Of a DNA stretch of 64,000 nucleotides, positions 1 through 10,735 are shown in pieces. The notes under the pieces were generated by a model, which saw only the letters and a program-made list of their open reading frames with translations, was not told the origin of the DNA and did no database searches. Position 1 is the stretch's first letter; every line of letters begins with the position of its first letter. The position numbers were made by a program, and so were the translations under genes. The stretch comes from Salvator merianae (lineage: Eukaryota; Chordata; Lepidosauria; Squamata; Teiidae), in the NCBI GenBank assembly GCA_003586115.2, contig QVOM02000112.1, positions 45,562,743-45,626,742 of the forward strand. Reading direction: 5' to 3'.

Positions 1-1340
1 AGTATATCACACTATAACTTAAGTTCAAAAGTATATTTATTTAAATGGAAAACAAGTTTTGCTCTGGCTTAGGCTGTGTTTAGACTAAGCCCTCAACATG
101 CAATGTGAGAGTTGGGAAAAGCAGCACTTGGTGACCATACACTGCTTCCCTACTGTTGATGTAAAAGTGACCAGAACACAACAACACCATGAAAAGGCAG
201 AAGAGAAAAGGATTTTATGGAGGGGAAATTTTGGCTGGCTGTTTAGGGGTTCCTTTTGCAACTTCTAATGCATATAAAGCAACTCCCACTGTCTTTTCAC
301 CTTGCCACAGTAATTAGGAAAACACAAACTCATAACAATATAGATATGAATAGAAAAGGCTTTATTTTGTAAATAGAGCAAGTATCAATACACAGCTTAG
401 AGCCAATTTAGGAGTGATGGAGTAAGAAACTGTCAAGTAACACTGATCGTGATTTGATTCAGCAATAACAGTAGTGTTGGGGGACTTGAACATCCTCCTG
501 AGGATGCCTCCTATGGGCCGATTTGGAACTACACAGTCTCCATGTCTTTTATGGCAGGACATATGCTCAATCTCATGTTTGTCTCAGAGGGACTGGGGAT
601 TGTCTATTCACAGGTGAATTTATTTTAAGTCTACCATCATGAATGGACTACTTTCTGGTAAAATCTGGGCTGTTAGAGACTTTTGTTCACTGCAGGGGGG
701 GGAGACATATTTCTGTAGTCCACCCCCAGAGGTCTATGGAATCCTCAATGCTCTGGGAAAAATTCTGGCTGGCATGGTCACTACCCATCAAGGCTCTAGT
801 TTCATTCTGCAGTCAGTACATGATAGTTCCTAAGTGCTCTTGATAGTCCTGCATAGCTCACAGACATTGATTTTCCACTGATCTGCCGGTGATAAAACTG
901 ACAGGTCGACAACTAGAGCACAAGTAGTGCAAATTCCAGGGTCATGTTTACCAAACTGTTAAGAGTTTCCACAATACAAGGAGTCTCTTCGTTCAGAGGC
1001 TCCCTGCAAAAGATGAAATTTGATAACCTTTCCTCAGGGCTCAGGCCAATAAGGGGAGGTAAGCTTTGAACTAACCAGGCATCACGTAAAGAAATTCGCC
1101 TGGTCTCCTTGAACCATTAGCCACACTCCCAAGCCCAGTTAGCTCTTGAGACCTTCAGAATGCACAGTACACCCCAACATATCTCTGATAGGGACAGTCA
1201 ACTTCTTGCAAGATTCTAGGAAGCATTTAAAAAAAAAAAAAAAAAAGCATTACTGGGACAAATATATCCTTTTTCTCAGTCTACTATTCTCAAATAGATG
1301 GAATGAGTGAATGCAACCATTTACTTCCGGATTTAAGATG
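1..1340. other. Unassigned spacer, probably intron or flank of the minus-strand gene
   Basis: AT-rich sequence with no gene I can support. Short open frames at 362-562 (minus) and 639-843 (plus) do not resemble any family I know and are short enough to arise by chance. A poly-A run sits near 1229-1246. The segment may hold old repeat remnants, but none could be named. Confidence 0.4.
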
Positions 1341-1344
1341 AGGA

Positions 1345-1645
1345 AGTGAGACAGCAGTGTACAGACCAGACATGATCTCACAAGAAATGTGCTGTCTTCC
1401 AGGTGCCCAAATCAAGGATGTGACCAATAAGCTGTCTAAATTCTTCAGTCCTATGGAGAGCTACCCATTCTTGATGACACATGTTGGGCCAAATGACAAT
1501 ACAAGAAAAGACCTTGCACGCAGCTACAGACTACGAAGACATGGGGAGGAGAGTAAAGGAACTGGGGATGCAGGCTGTTTTTTTCATTCTTCCTTCCAGT
1601 GGATGGACATGGTGCACAAAGACCCACACCTGAAATCAAATTTGA
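1345..1645 (+). mobile_element. CR1-type LINE ORF1 (esterase-like region) fragment
   Basis: A plus-strand open frame (1357-1659) reads CCLPGAQIKDVTNKLS followed by YPFLMTHVGPNDNTRKDL. This matches the CCLPGA..(R/K)DVT and HVGTNDTAR.DL blocks typical of the esterase-like (SGNH hydrolase) domain in CR1 and related LINE ORF1 proteins. Expected GTND appears as GPND, so the copy is degenerate. No RT follows on this strand, so it is a short remnant. Family recognition is from memory of CR1 proteins in reptiles and birds. Confidence 0.6.
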
Positions 1646-1649
1646 AAGG

Positions 1650-2160
1650 GTCTAGATAATCCATTTCCTCCAAGTATATCTGCTTCTGGGTAGCCACAAC
1701 TCTCTCAAGTACCCCAAAGGGATATTAATAACTGGGAGGTATTAATTTAATATCACTGGATCCAGGGAGGTCCTATTAAGGAGAGGGCATACTACAGATT
1801 CCTTAAATGCTGCTTGCATCTCCCCCTTTTGCAAAGAGGCATTTATATAAGCAATGATTCTCCTAGCTCACCCATCCAGGTCTTTGTAATGTGTACCAGG
1901 TTAGCCTTCCATTCACAATCAAGTCATGGATGACAGATGACTTGTTTTGGACTGACTTGGCATTTAACAACAGACCACAGGCCAGTAGGGAAGCTGACAG
2001 ACATCCCCACATTCTGAAGGTCAGGAGGCAGAATATAAGAAGCAACAGCCTTAATATGTCTAACACGCCTTTTCTGAAAGCTTCTCTGTCTCCCATCACC
2101 AATAACACTCTTTATGAAGATAATCTGAGTCTTCTCTTGTATTTGATGTAACTTCTGCAA
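1650..2160 (-). mobile_element. L2-type LINE reverse transcriptase fragment (degenerate)
   Basis: On the minus strand, around 1720-1650, the translation gives ERVVATQ then YLEEMDYLDPF. This resembles the L2 LINE block normally read as KVLERVVAAQLQ..LEE.DYLDPFQSGF, just upstream of the RT core. The sequence up to about 2160 is compatible with upstream L2 ORF sequence but carries frameshifts and stops. It abuts the CR1 remnant in the opposite orientation. Confidence 0.5.
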
Positions 2161-2578
2161 TATACTGCTTTATGAAGAGATTTGAAGAAATTGGAATCTT
2201 GCTACAATTTTCTGACAGTTTCGTTGGTCCTAACAAAGGTGTTGTCTAGCTACAGATTTTGCAGTCCTATCAAATCAGCATAGAGGATATATAACTTTGG
2301 TTAAAACTAAAGTAATGCAGAATCGCTTTGAAAAATAGAGAATGAAATATTATGCTGAAGCTGATACAAAATAAAAGACTGCACTTTCAACAACTCCATT
2401 GTAATTAAGAGTACTAAATGAGATCAGTTTTTCCATTCCGTTTTGATGGACTTCGCTAACATGCTAAAGTTTCATTGATGTCTTAACATATTAACGCAGC
2501 CAACTATGATTTTTAACTCAAATATGCAACCTATTTACATTTTCTTGTGTTGACGCTGACGAGTTTAAAAGCTCTTTC

Positions 2579-3024
2579 TAGAGATGTGCACAAACTTAGG
2601 CTGTGATCAGACACACAAAAAAGCATATCTGAGGCAGCTCAGAGATGTCTTCAAGGTTGGATTGTTCACACACCAATCTGACCCTCCCCTTTCTCATTAA
2701 TATTCTATGCTAGAAAAGGTGGATTAGAGAAGACTTGGAAACACAAGTGCCAAACACTGTCTCTATGAGGCGCCTCTGAGGCGCCCCCTTTATTATGTCT
2801 GAACACAGCTTTAGTGCATTTGGTTTGAACTTGAACCTTTTGTGCAGTGTGAACAGCACTCGAACAGCAATCAGTGTGGTTCAAGCCAGTTCTTCATACA
2901 CCCTTTTTCAGTTCAATTCTGAACTATGTCTTCTAACAGTGTGTTCAGTTCAAACTTGAACCATTCAAACATTTCCTGTTCAATGCAAACAGTGTTCTAT
3001 TCGAACTAGTTCAGTGCATCTCTA
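2579..3024. mobile_element. hAT-like non-autonomous DNA transposon (interrupted)
   Basis: The ends are inverted: TAGAGATGTGCAC at the left, and GTGCATCTCTA at the right, whose reverse complement is TAGAGATGCAC. Flanking octamers gctctttc (2571-2578) and gttctttg (3025-3032) match at 6 of 8 positions, consistent with a decayed 8 bp hAT target duplication. The interior is rich in GTTCAA/TTGAAC motifs and has no coding capacity. A second element, 2599-2810, is inserted near the left end. The termini match the larger element at 34068-34898. Confidence 0.65.
2599..2810. mobile_element. MITE nested inside the hAT-like element
   Basis: A 212 bp segment with terminal inverted repeats GGCTGTGATCAGACA (left) and AGCTGTGTTCAGACA (reverse complement of the right end), flanked by TTA on both sides (2596-2598 and 2811-2813). 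A 3 bp TTA/TAA duplication is typical of PIF/Harbinger elements, so that superfamily is inferred. A short palindrome around GAGGCGCCTC lies near the right end. A diverged relative in opposite orientation lies at 31681-31920. Confidence 0.65.
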
Positions 3025-3217
3025 GTTCTTTGTGCTTTCAAATGGCCAGAAATTTATCTTTTGAACCAACTCTAAGAATTAGAGGATACAGTATTAGAAA
3101 ATAATTTCCATTAAAATGTCAGCATTCTCTACCAATGCACATGTATTACTGCTAGTATGGTAAATTTGGGATCCTCTAAATTATTGCCATTCCAGTTAAA
3201 ATGAAAAAATTATAGTT

Positions 3218-3430
3218 AATAAAAAAGGACATGATCACACTGAAACAGCAAATAGTCACATTGTCAACTGTTCCACATGATTTTGAGATATATATGTTAC
3301 TGATAACATAGAAAGACGATAAAACACAGAACACCTTGTACAACCAACAAAGATGGAAGTTGCACTTGTGCACTATGAAAACCATGACACTGAATGTGCA
3401 AAGACACACAAGTGACACTAACATGCAGTG
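3218..3430 (+). repeat. Inverted partner of part of the 3563-4290 insertion
   Basis: About 50 bases near 3220-3275, containing the run AGCAAATAGTCACATTGTCA, recur in inverted orientation near 3845-3898. The block is therefore an opposite-strand copy of the same repeat family as the insertion at 3563-4290. Similarity fades beyond it. Family assignment is open (LINE 3' region likely). Confidence 0.4.
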
Positions 3431-3489
3431 ACACGTATCTTAACAAAGACACTCAGAAATTCTTGCAATCAACTTTTGCATGAGTGGCA

Positions 3490-5640
3490 GTTTCAGAGAT
3501 GCTAGATACCATCAGGTCATGTTAAACTCCTAGTGATTGTATGAACAAATGCTCTCTTTTTTTATTTAATTATTTTATTTTCCAATAACAAAACAATACC
3601 AATACAAGTGACAATAAAGTAAACTTACATCTAATATACAACAAAACCAGAAAAATGGTCACTGCAAAATTGGTCTTGGCAATACAGGATCCTTAGGTTT
3701 AGTATTAGGATACAATAAGGATAGATGTGGGAACCATGATTGAAGTTTTGATTCAGAAAAGCAGAACGGCATGATGAATTGGGACAAAGTGAGACGACTT
3801 GCCAAGCTGCCCCTCCTGTTAAAGGTGATCAACAATGCACAAAGTAACAGCTGACAATGTGACTATTTGCTGCTTCAACACCATCATGTCCTTTGATATT
3901 AACTGTTAAGTCTTGCATCTTGGATAGCTGGAGGGTAATAAATTTCTTCAAGAATAGAGTTCAAACCCTGCAATCCATTGTTCATGGGAGAGGTGACTCA
4001 ACATCTTCCGATGTAGAGTGATTTCGACGTTGGCAGCCATCACTAGTAACGTAGCAAGTTTTTGTTCGTAAGCTTGGCATGTTCCCCTTTGAATAAAAAT
4101 AAAGATACTAGAGCAGGAGATATAGTAACTTCAGATTGTATAATGCTGGAAATGAAGACTGAACAAATTTCCAAAACTGGTGTAGTGAGGAGAAAGGTCC
4201 ACCACATGTGTAGGCCTTGCCAACAGAGTGGGGACAGAAATGTATTGATGCAATGTATTAATAATTAGGTAAGGTACCAGCAGTAGAAGAAAATGCTCTC
4301 TTTTTTGACCAACCTGTAGTAATATCTTATAGTCCTTCCAAGAACATGTCAGTAATGTCCTTGAATCCATCTTTCTAACTTGTTCATTCTCTTTCCCTTC
4401 TTCTGCTTCCCTGTATCTTGCTAAGCACAATGCCTTTTTTCTGGTCCTTTATTTCTGCTTGACGACCATTGACTCAAAGGGACAATAAAATTTGTAATCC
4501 AGAACCTTTCTTTTCTTCCTTGCAATTCATAGTATTGTTTCCATATCCATAATTGGATGGCACCTATCTTCTTTCTTTATCATGGTGTCAGCCTTCACAG
4601 CCATACATCACAAGAAGAAAGACCATTGCTTTAATTATTGTAATCATTATTGTGAAAAAAATGTTCTTGTTTTTCATGTCCTTATCTAAGCTTATCATTC
4701 CCTTCTTTCCTAGGATTATTCTTCTCCTTAATTCTCCAGCACACTGCCCATCTCCGTCTGTTTGGGAACTCAAGAGGACAAAACAATAACCTCTATTTCC
4801 TCATCATCAACTGTAAATTGTTTAACCATGCCTGCTGAGATTATCCTAAGCCGGATTTTAGACTTTCTCTGTTATCCACATATTTCAAATTATTAATGTT
4901 TAGAACTCCAGTTTGAATTCCAACTGCTATCTCTTCCAGCCCTGCCATTATGATGTTTGTTCAGTTATCCAAACATTTCCTGTTATCTCCATTCATCGGT
5001 ACAGATCTCATCGGTTTCTGATCTCCAGGTCACAATATTTTGTTGCCTATTTGCAGACAGAAAACTGTTAAGAGCTTTGACTTTTTCTTCCCCCAATGTT
5101 TTGAACAGGGCATTTGTGCCTCATATTTTTATGTCTGGCAGCTGCTCTAATACCCTGACACCTTGCCAAGCCCAATTTATAAAGGCTTTTAATATAGTCT
5201 TCCCATCTTTCTTTGATCTCATTTGTCTCCATCAGATCTCATCAATGTTTATTCTTGAGTATTGAATCTTAGCTGTAAATTTCTTTATGAGTTCTCTGAT
5301 CTTCTTTAAAAGGTATCTTGTTTTTTCCTTTCTTACTCAGTTCTTCTGTTAGGTGACATTCCTAACTGAGGTATCTTTCCTTGTCTTTTCTTGCTTGCTG
5401 TTCAAAATTTACAGTCAGCTGTCATGCACCTAGTTCATTCCCCAAAGTTCATTGATCTTTCTATGAAAATCTTTTTTTTTCTTTCCTGCAAGTCAGTTGG
5501 ATCTCTCTCTTCTTTGAGATTTTGGGAACATTTTTATTTGCTTCTGTTCTCATAATGCCTAATGTCTCTTATCACTTCCCACAGCTATTTGTTTGCTCTT
5601 TCTCTCAGCCTAAACCTACTGAATCTGTTTCTTAGGGTGC
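3490..5640 (-). mobile_element. RTE/Bov-B-like LINE, minus strand, interrupted and degenerate
   Basis: The minus-strand frame 4773-4588 reads DGDGQCAGELRRRIILGKKG and ends IIKAMVFLLVMYGCEG. This is the conserved RTE-clade block after the RT domain (DGDCSHE.KRRL.LGRKAM .. IVKAMVFPVVMYGCE). Sequence around 3490-3546, read on the minus strand, resembles the RTE 3' tail (TTTAACATGACCTGATGG). The tail is separated from the body by the insertion at 3563-4290. Above about 5280 the relationship is weaker. Many stops, so it is a dead copy. Confidence 0.6.
3563..4290 (-). mobile_element. LINE 3' fragment (L1-like) inserted in the RTE element
   Basis: The insertion is bounded by a 16 bp direct repeat, aaatgctctctttttt, at 3547-3562 and 4291-4306. 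Read on the minus strand it ends in an A-rich tail (AATAAAATAATTAAAT then As), similar to the tail of the L1 copy ending at 15735. It is 5'-truncated at about 728 bp. The minus translation near 4045-3960 vaguely resembles an L1 ORF2 C-terminus, but this is not decisive. Confidence 0.6.
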
Positions 5641-6319
5641 AGTCCAATACGGCATTTAATCAGTTTACAGTCTGTCTTCAGTTCCCACTGGCCTAACATG
5701 ATTTTGCCTTTCTGTAATTTCTTGGGGACTAAATTGCCAAAATCAGGATTATTTTGCATTTGAATTAAGTGAGTTCTCAGCCCATTTCAGATAGTTAACC
5801 CATGTTACTTTGCAATGTGAGAACATGCAAGTAGACTATTTTGGGAGGAAACCATACTTTTTTGGGTGTGCACAGGGAGGGCTCTCCATTTCCTCTCATC
5901 TAATAACAAACTTTGTTGTGGATGTTGTACTCAGGAGAGTAAGAACAGCACAACTGGGGTGGGAAGAAAAATCAGTACCTGGCATATATTGCCTGGTTCC
6001 CACCATGTTTCACACCTTCAAACTGCTGAATTTGTTTGAATTTTTTAACAAAAGAGAAGATGCAGTGGAAGCTATCCTTCATTTACCTTGGGCAACACCC
6101 TGTTCTACAGTTGGCTGGGAACCACAGTGCACTCTCAAAATGCATTCCTCCTCCTTTCTCTCCCATCTCTGCAAGAAGGACAGTGTATCTTCATTTTCCT
6201 TTCTCTCCCATCCCTGCAAGAAGAATGACACTATGTTTCCTCCATTTTCCTTTTGGCAATGACCAAAGGAAACAATGCTTCCTTTCATTAAAAGAGGCCT
6301 TTTAAGAACATTCCTTTTA
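5641..6319. other. Spacer with an unassigned 150-codon open frame (5810-6262, plus)
   Basis: A plus-strand open frame at 5810-6262 has no recognisable domain. Its C-terminal third contains an imperfect duplication (FLSHLCKKDSVS.. and FLSHPCKKND..) caused by a repeated stretch of roughly 40 bp around 6155-6240. No splice context, codon bias or family match supports coding, so I treat it as chance. Confidence 0.4.
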
Positions 6320-6805
6320 AACTAGAATTTTATTTACTAGGTATAGTAGAGGTCAACTTTGATAATGTTAATGTTTTAATTCCAAACATGGTAACTGCAG
6401 CTAGAATTGTCTATGCACAAAAATGGAAAGGAGATAAAATACTTCCAACAGATGACTGGTTGATTAAAATGATGGAACTTGCAGAGATGGACAAACTGAC
6501 TAACACTGAGAAACAACACTGTGGATAAGTCTGTCAACTTTTTACAAGAATTAGAGAATGAGCTTTTTATCACTGGATTTAAAGAATAAATATGAAAAAA
6601 CAAGAAGAAGGGAAACCAGGAGGGGCAAGAAACAAGAAATCTAGAAGAAACTTTTGAAGAAGGGGGGACGCCAAAATGTAATGAACAAAGGTTATCTAAA
6701 TGAACATACCTATTTGGGAATAAGATATATTATGTATTTATGTATATTATGTATATATTAAGATATTTTATGTATTTCAAAATAAAATACATTTAAAAAG
6801 AGGAC
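6320..6805 (+). mobile_element. L1 LINE 3' end (ORF2 C-terminus and 3' UTR)
   Basis: Plus-strand translation near 6385-6520 reads MVTAARIVYAQKWKGDKILP followed by DDWLIKMMELAEMDKLT. This is the characteristic L1 ORF2 C-terminal motif (AAR.L.AQ.WK...P....W..K..E.AEM..LT). A purine-rich 3' UTR follows, then an AT-rich end near 6805. The copy is strongly 5'-truncated. Confidence 0.7.
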
Positions 6806-7096
6806 ATTTATGCAAAACTGGCACTGTGCTTCAGCAACTTTAGGGAAAACAGCACAGTACAGTTTTCTTCAAGAATGCTGAGAGGTTGGGAATCAATGCT
6901 GGTTGGTGTACTCCTCAGTTGTGCCTGTTCCGGAGTGCAGTCCTCTTCCCCCAAGAAGTAACCCATGTCATTATCAGTTTTGCCATCGGCACCACACAAC
7001 TACACAGTGGAACACATGCCACTGTGGACGTCTCGGGGAGAGGTGAGGCAGAGTCCATTTGCTGACCACTCACTATCCCAATAATGGACCCTCACA

Positions 7097-8425
7097 CATA
7101 GAATCATAGAATCATAGAGTTAGAAGGGACCTCCAGGGTCATCGAGTCCAACCCCCTGCTCAATGCAGGATTCACTAAAGCATCCCAGACAGATAACTGT
7201 CCAGCCTTTCCTTGAAGATCTCCAGCGAAGGAGAGCCCACCACCTCCTGTGGTAACCTGTTCCAGTGACTGATTGCCCTTACGGTCAGAAAGTTTTTCCT
7301 AATATCTAGCCTGTATCTACTCCCTTGGATTTTCATCCCATTGTTTCTAGTCCTTCCTTCTTGTGCAACTGAGAACAGGGCCAAACCTTCTGCACTGTGA
7401 CAGCCCTTCAGATACTTGAAAACAGCTATCATATCTCCTCTCAGTCTTCTCTTCTGCAGACTAAACATTCCTAGGTCCTTTAACCGTTCCTCATAGGACA
7501 TGGTTTGCAGACCACTCACCATTTTGGTTACCCTTCTCTGAACTTGTTCCAGTTTGTCAATGTCTTTTTTAAACTGGGGTGCCCAGAACTGGACACAATA
7601 CTCCAGATGAGGTCTGACCAAGGAAGAATAAAGTGGGACAATTACTTCTCGTGATCTAGACTCTATGCTCCTCTTGATACAGCCCAGGATGGTGTTTGCC
7701 TTTTTTGCAGCTGCGTCACACTGTTGACTCATGTTTAATCTGTGATCTACTAGTACACCCAGATCCTTTTCATATGTGCTGCTGCTCAGCGAGATTCTTC
7801 CCGTTCTGTATTGGATATTGTCATTTTTCTTACCCAGATGTAAAACTTTGCATTTCTCCCTGTTAAATGTGATTCTGTTAGTTTCAGCCCACTGTTCAAG
7901 CTTGTCCAAATCATTTTGAATCCTCTCCTTCTCCTCCCTAGTGTTAGCAACCCCTCCTAGCTTTGTGTTGTCTGCAAATTTGATCAGCGTCCCCTCGACA
8001 CCTTCATCCAGATTGTTTATAAAAATGTTGAACAGCAATGGGCTGAAGACAGAACCTTGCGGTACCCCACTCGAGACAGTCTTCCAGTCAGATGTGAAGC
8101 CATTTATGATCACTCTCTGAGTACGATCACTAAGCCAGTTATGAATCCACCTAACAGTTGTCCTGTCAGTAAGTATAGTATGAGACACCTTGTCAAATGC
8201 TTTGCTAAAGTCAAGATATACTATGTCCACAGCCTTTCCTTGATCTATCCATCCAGTAATTTTGTCATAAAAGGAAATGAGATTAGTCTGGCATGACTTG
8301 CTTGTTACAAATCCATGTTGGCCCTGGTTAATTACTGCATTCCCATCCAAGTGCTCCCATATATGCTGTTTAATGATTTGTTCAAGGATCTTGCCTGGTA
8401 TTGATCTCAGGCTCACTGATCTCTC
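7097..8425 (-). mobile_element. CR1 LINE, 5'-truncated, minus strand
   Basis: The right boundary is the RT coding region. The 3' end at 7097-7115 carries the hallmark CR1 terminal repeats (ATTCTATG-type, seen on plus as ATAGAATCATAGAATCATAG), followed by the well-known GGGACCTCCAGGGTCAT block. No poly-A tail and no obvious target duplication, as usual for CR1. It lies about 1.2 kb downstream of the last CFAP47-like exon seen, probably in an intron. Confidence 0.95.
7175..8416 (-). pseudogene. CR1 reverse transcriptase (C-terminal 413 residues), probably inactive
   Basis: A single 413-codon minus-strand frame covers most of the RT domain and the C-terminal region. Visible blocks are GQHGFVTSKSCQTNL, VYLDFSKAFDKVSHTIL, SGVPQGSVFSPLLFNIFIN, FADNTKLGG, KDLGVLVDHRLN, PLYSSLVRPHLEYCVQFW and SHWNRLPQEVV. 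The catalytic FADD motif reads FADN at about residue 148. About a dozen residues normally between SHTIL and RWIHNWL are missing. The frame is otherwise open, so this is a fairly recent CR1 copy. The start Met is only the first ATG in a truncated element, not a true start. It would have driven target-primed reverse transcription of CR1 RNA. Confidence 0.92.
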
Positions 8426-9624
8426 CCTGCTTTTAAACTACTTTGAAATTGCACAAAAGTGCAATTACAAAGGAGCAGAAATTGAGATCTGCCCTTTAAG
8501 AAACTTTATTGTATGGTAGATGTGGAATTGAAATTGTGCTTAGGTGGATATAGGTTGGAGGGGCAGAAGCAGCAAACCGTGAATGACCAGTAACATTACT
8601 AAGGGAATCCATGTTCTGAGACAGCAGCTGGGAAATATGAAGGGTGGAGTTTGACTTTCCTGCCCCTGTAAAGTCAAGATTTGAACATTGGGACTGCACA
8701 GGGGGGAATTTGGTGAGGGGTGGAGACAGAAATGTATGGTTTCCCCATGCCAAGCACAGGAAGAATGAGGTGTGAGAATGAGCAAGTCCAAATTGAGTCC
8801 ATGTTATAATGCAAATGTGAGAATGCCACAACACATACGCAGTCTTCGTTGTCCTCCAATACAGATTAAATTTATGATGTGGGACGACACCCTTATAGTG
8901 ATTATCAGGACCTAATGGCTGTGTAATCTTCCTACAAAATGAAAGCCTAGTCTGCTAACTTGGTTGGTAACAGCAACTGATCATAATCACTAGTTGCTGT
9001 TGCTATCCACCCTCCTCCCTCTCACAACCTTTGGGTTTTTTTGCAAGATCCAGAGCTTCTAACCTACAAGAAATCCCTGCACCTATATCCTGCATATTAC
9101 AGGACACTTGCTCAGTTCCCTGTCAATGTGCTAGTCTTTTTCCATGTTCCAGTCCTCAGCTAGATTCTACTTCCCCATGGTGAGGTACTTCTGGCATTTA
9201 AATATGGATTATTTCTGACTCTTGCTTTGGGACTTTCTAAACTGACTGGGGTGTGTATGTGTGTATCAACATGTAATAAGATAAGATGTCTAACTGATAT
9301 AGCCAAGTCCTTTGTTGCAACAGCAAACTGCTTCAATATTCTATATAGATAACACAAAGAAAGTCTGAACTTGATGTTGTCTGGCAATCTTGCCTATTAA
9401 CTAAACAAAACCACATAATTTACAGACATCCTTGGCAAGTGATCTAAGAACTTCACTGCACATTATAATAAAATACTGTTGTTACCTGCAGATCCCTGAC
9501 TGCTTTCTATGTGTCCCACCAAAGCCTGAAATTCTGTTCAACTGTCTTTTTTTCAACTATTGTTCATTACATGTCAAACCTACCTGAACAATAAGGGCAT
9601 TACTACAACATTAAAAAAACTTAC
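8426..9624. other. Intron or spacer downstream of the last visible exon
   Basis: No gene or exon supported. Short minus-strand frames at 8496-8859 and 9160-9387 show no family features. A short GT-rich run lies near 9247-9264. The next coding exon of the minus-strand gene should start in phase 1 at lower coordinates, but none was found. Confidence 0.5.
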
Positions 9625-9781
9625 CTGTTAAAAAGACATCGACCAGTACATCTTCAAATGTAGGATTTCTGAAGGTTATGATGATGGAAGAATGGTGACC
9701 AAGGCAAGAACTTACACTAGCTGGCTCCATCGGCTGAGGAATCAGACCAACACCAGACAGAAAAAATATCCATTCTTCAAA
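9625..9781 (-). CDS. CFAP47: CFAP47-like exon A (most 3' exon seen)
   Basis: The 157 bp exon has an acceptor (pyrimidine-rich, ending ctgtag) above 9781 and a donor (CAG|gtaag) below 9625. Frame 0 gives FEEWIFFLSGVGLIPQPM, then HHSSIIITFRNPTFEDVLVD and FLT, plus one leftover base. EEW.F.LSG.GL.PQPM closes one ASH-type Ig-like domain, and the FRNPT block opens the next. This is the repeat style I recall for CFAP47. It joins in phase 0 to exon B. CFAP47 is reported in cilia and sperm flagella, and loss in men is linked to malformed flagella. The gene name is from memory; the domain type is surer. Confidence 0.82.
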
Positions 9782-10735
9782 CTACAGAAAAATAGAAAGC
9801 ATTATTATTTACTAGTAAGTTTATGTCATATTTACTACTATGTTTATGTTTGTGGTAATGGCCAATGACATTATCAGTAACATAAACTAAACTACTAATA
9901 GACTATTCCACATATTAAAGCATAAACCTAAAAAAAAAAAAAAAAAGAACACCTACTCAGAATTTTGGCACATATACGGGAACCCATATACAAGTCAGTA
10001 AATTAATGGAGTCTGCTTTGCACATGTAAACTATAAAGAATTTCCCAGGTATTTTCTCCAATAAACTAATTTAGCTAACATTAAAAGAAAAATCATTCAG
10101 CCACTATATCAACTAGATCTGTTTATATTTTTGAATCTTTTTTAGAAAATGCATTATTCTTAGAACCATATTAAATAGATGTTAAAAAGAATATAAGTGA
10201 AGACTACTTGTAAGGTTCTAAAAATAGAACTTGCTCATCTTTAGTACTGTTCAGCATTGTTACCCTACTCCATTAACTTTGGCTGCAGTCATACCTTCAC
10301 TTTAAAGCTTGTTAACTGGCTCTTTTAGAATCTCGTCGACCACATCTGTGTCTTGAAATCCATTTCTCATCGGTACTTTCTACCCTCCACGTGGATTTTC
10401 CAACATTTGGATTAACACAGCTCTAAAACCGTTGTAGTGCTATACTCCATTTTTATTTCGAAGGTATGGGCATGGAAGAGGATTAAAGAGGCTGAACCAT
10501 GCCGCGGTGGGTGGTTGCTGCAGAACTTCCCTTTTGTTCTCTTAGCCAATGTGAGACATCTGGGCGTTACCTCAAACTGTTTCCATTCCCCCCTTCTTCC
10601 TTCCTCCGCAGTATCACCAGCCCTCCTCAATAAACAACTTCCGGAATGCAGGAAAAGCAAAGAGTACCGCTGAAGCAGGACTCACTACCCTGTACTGTCT
10701 CCGCTCAGGCTTCCATGCATCACCTCTGCCACAAT

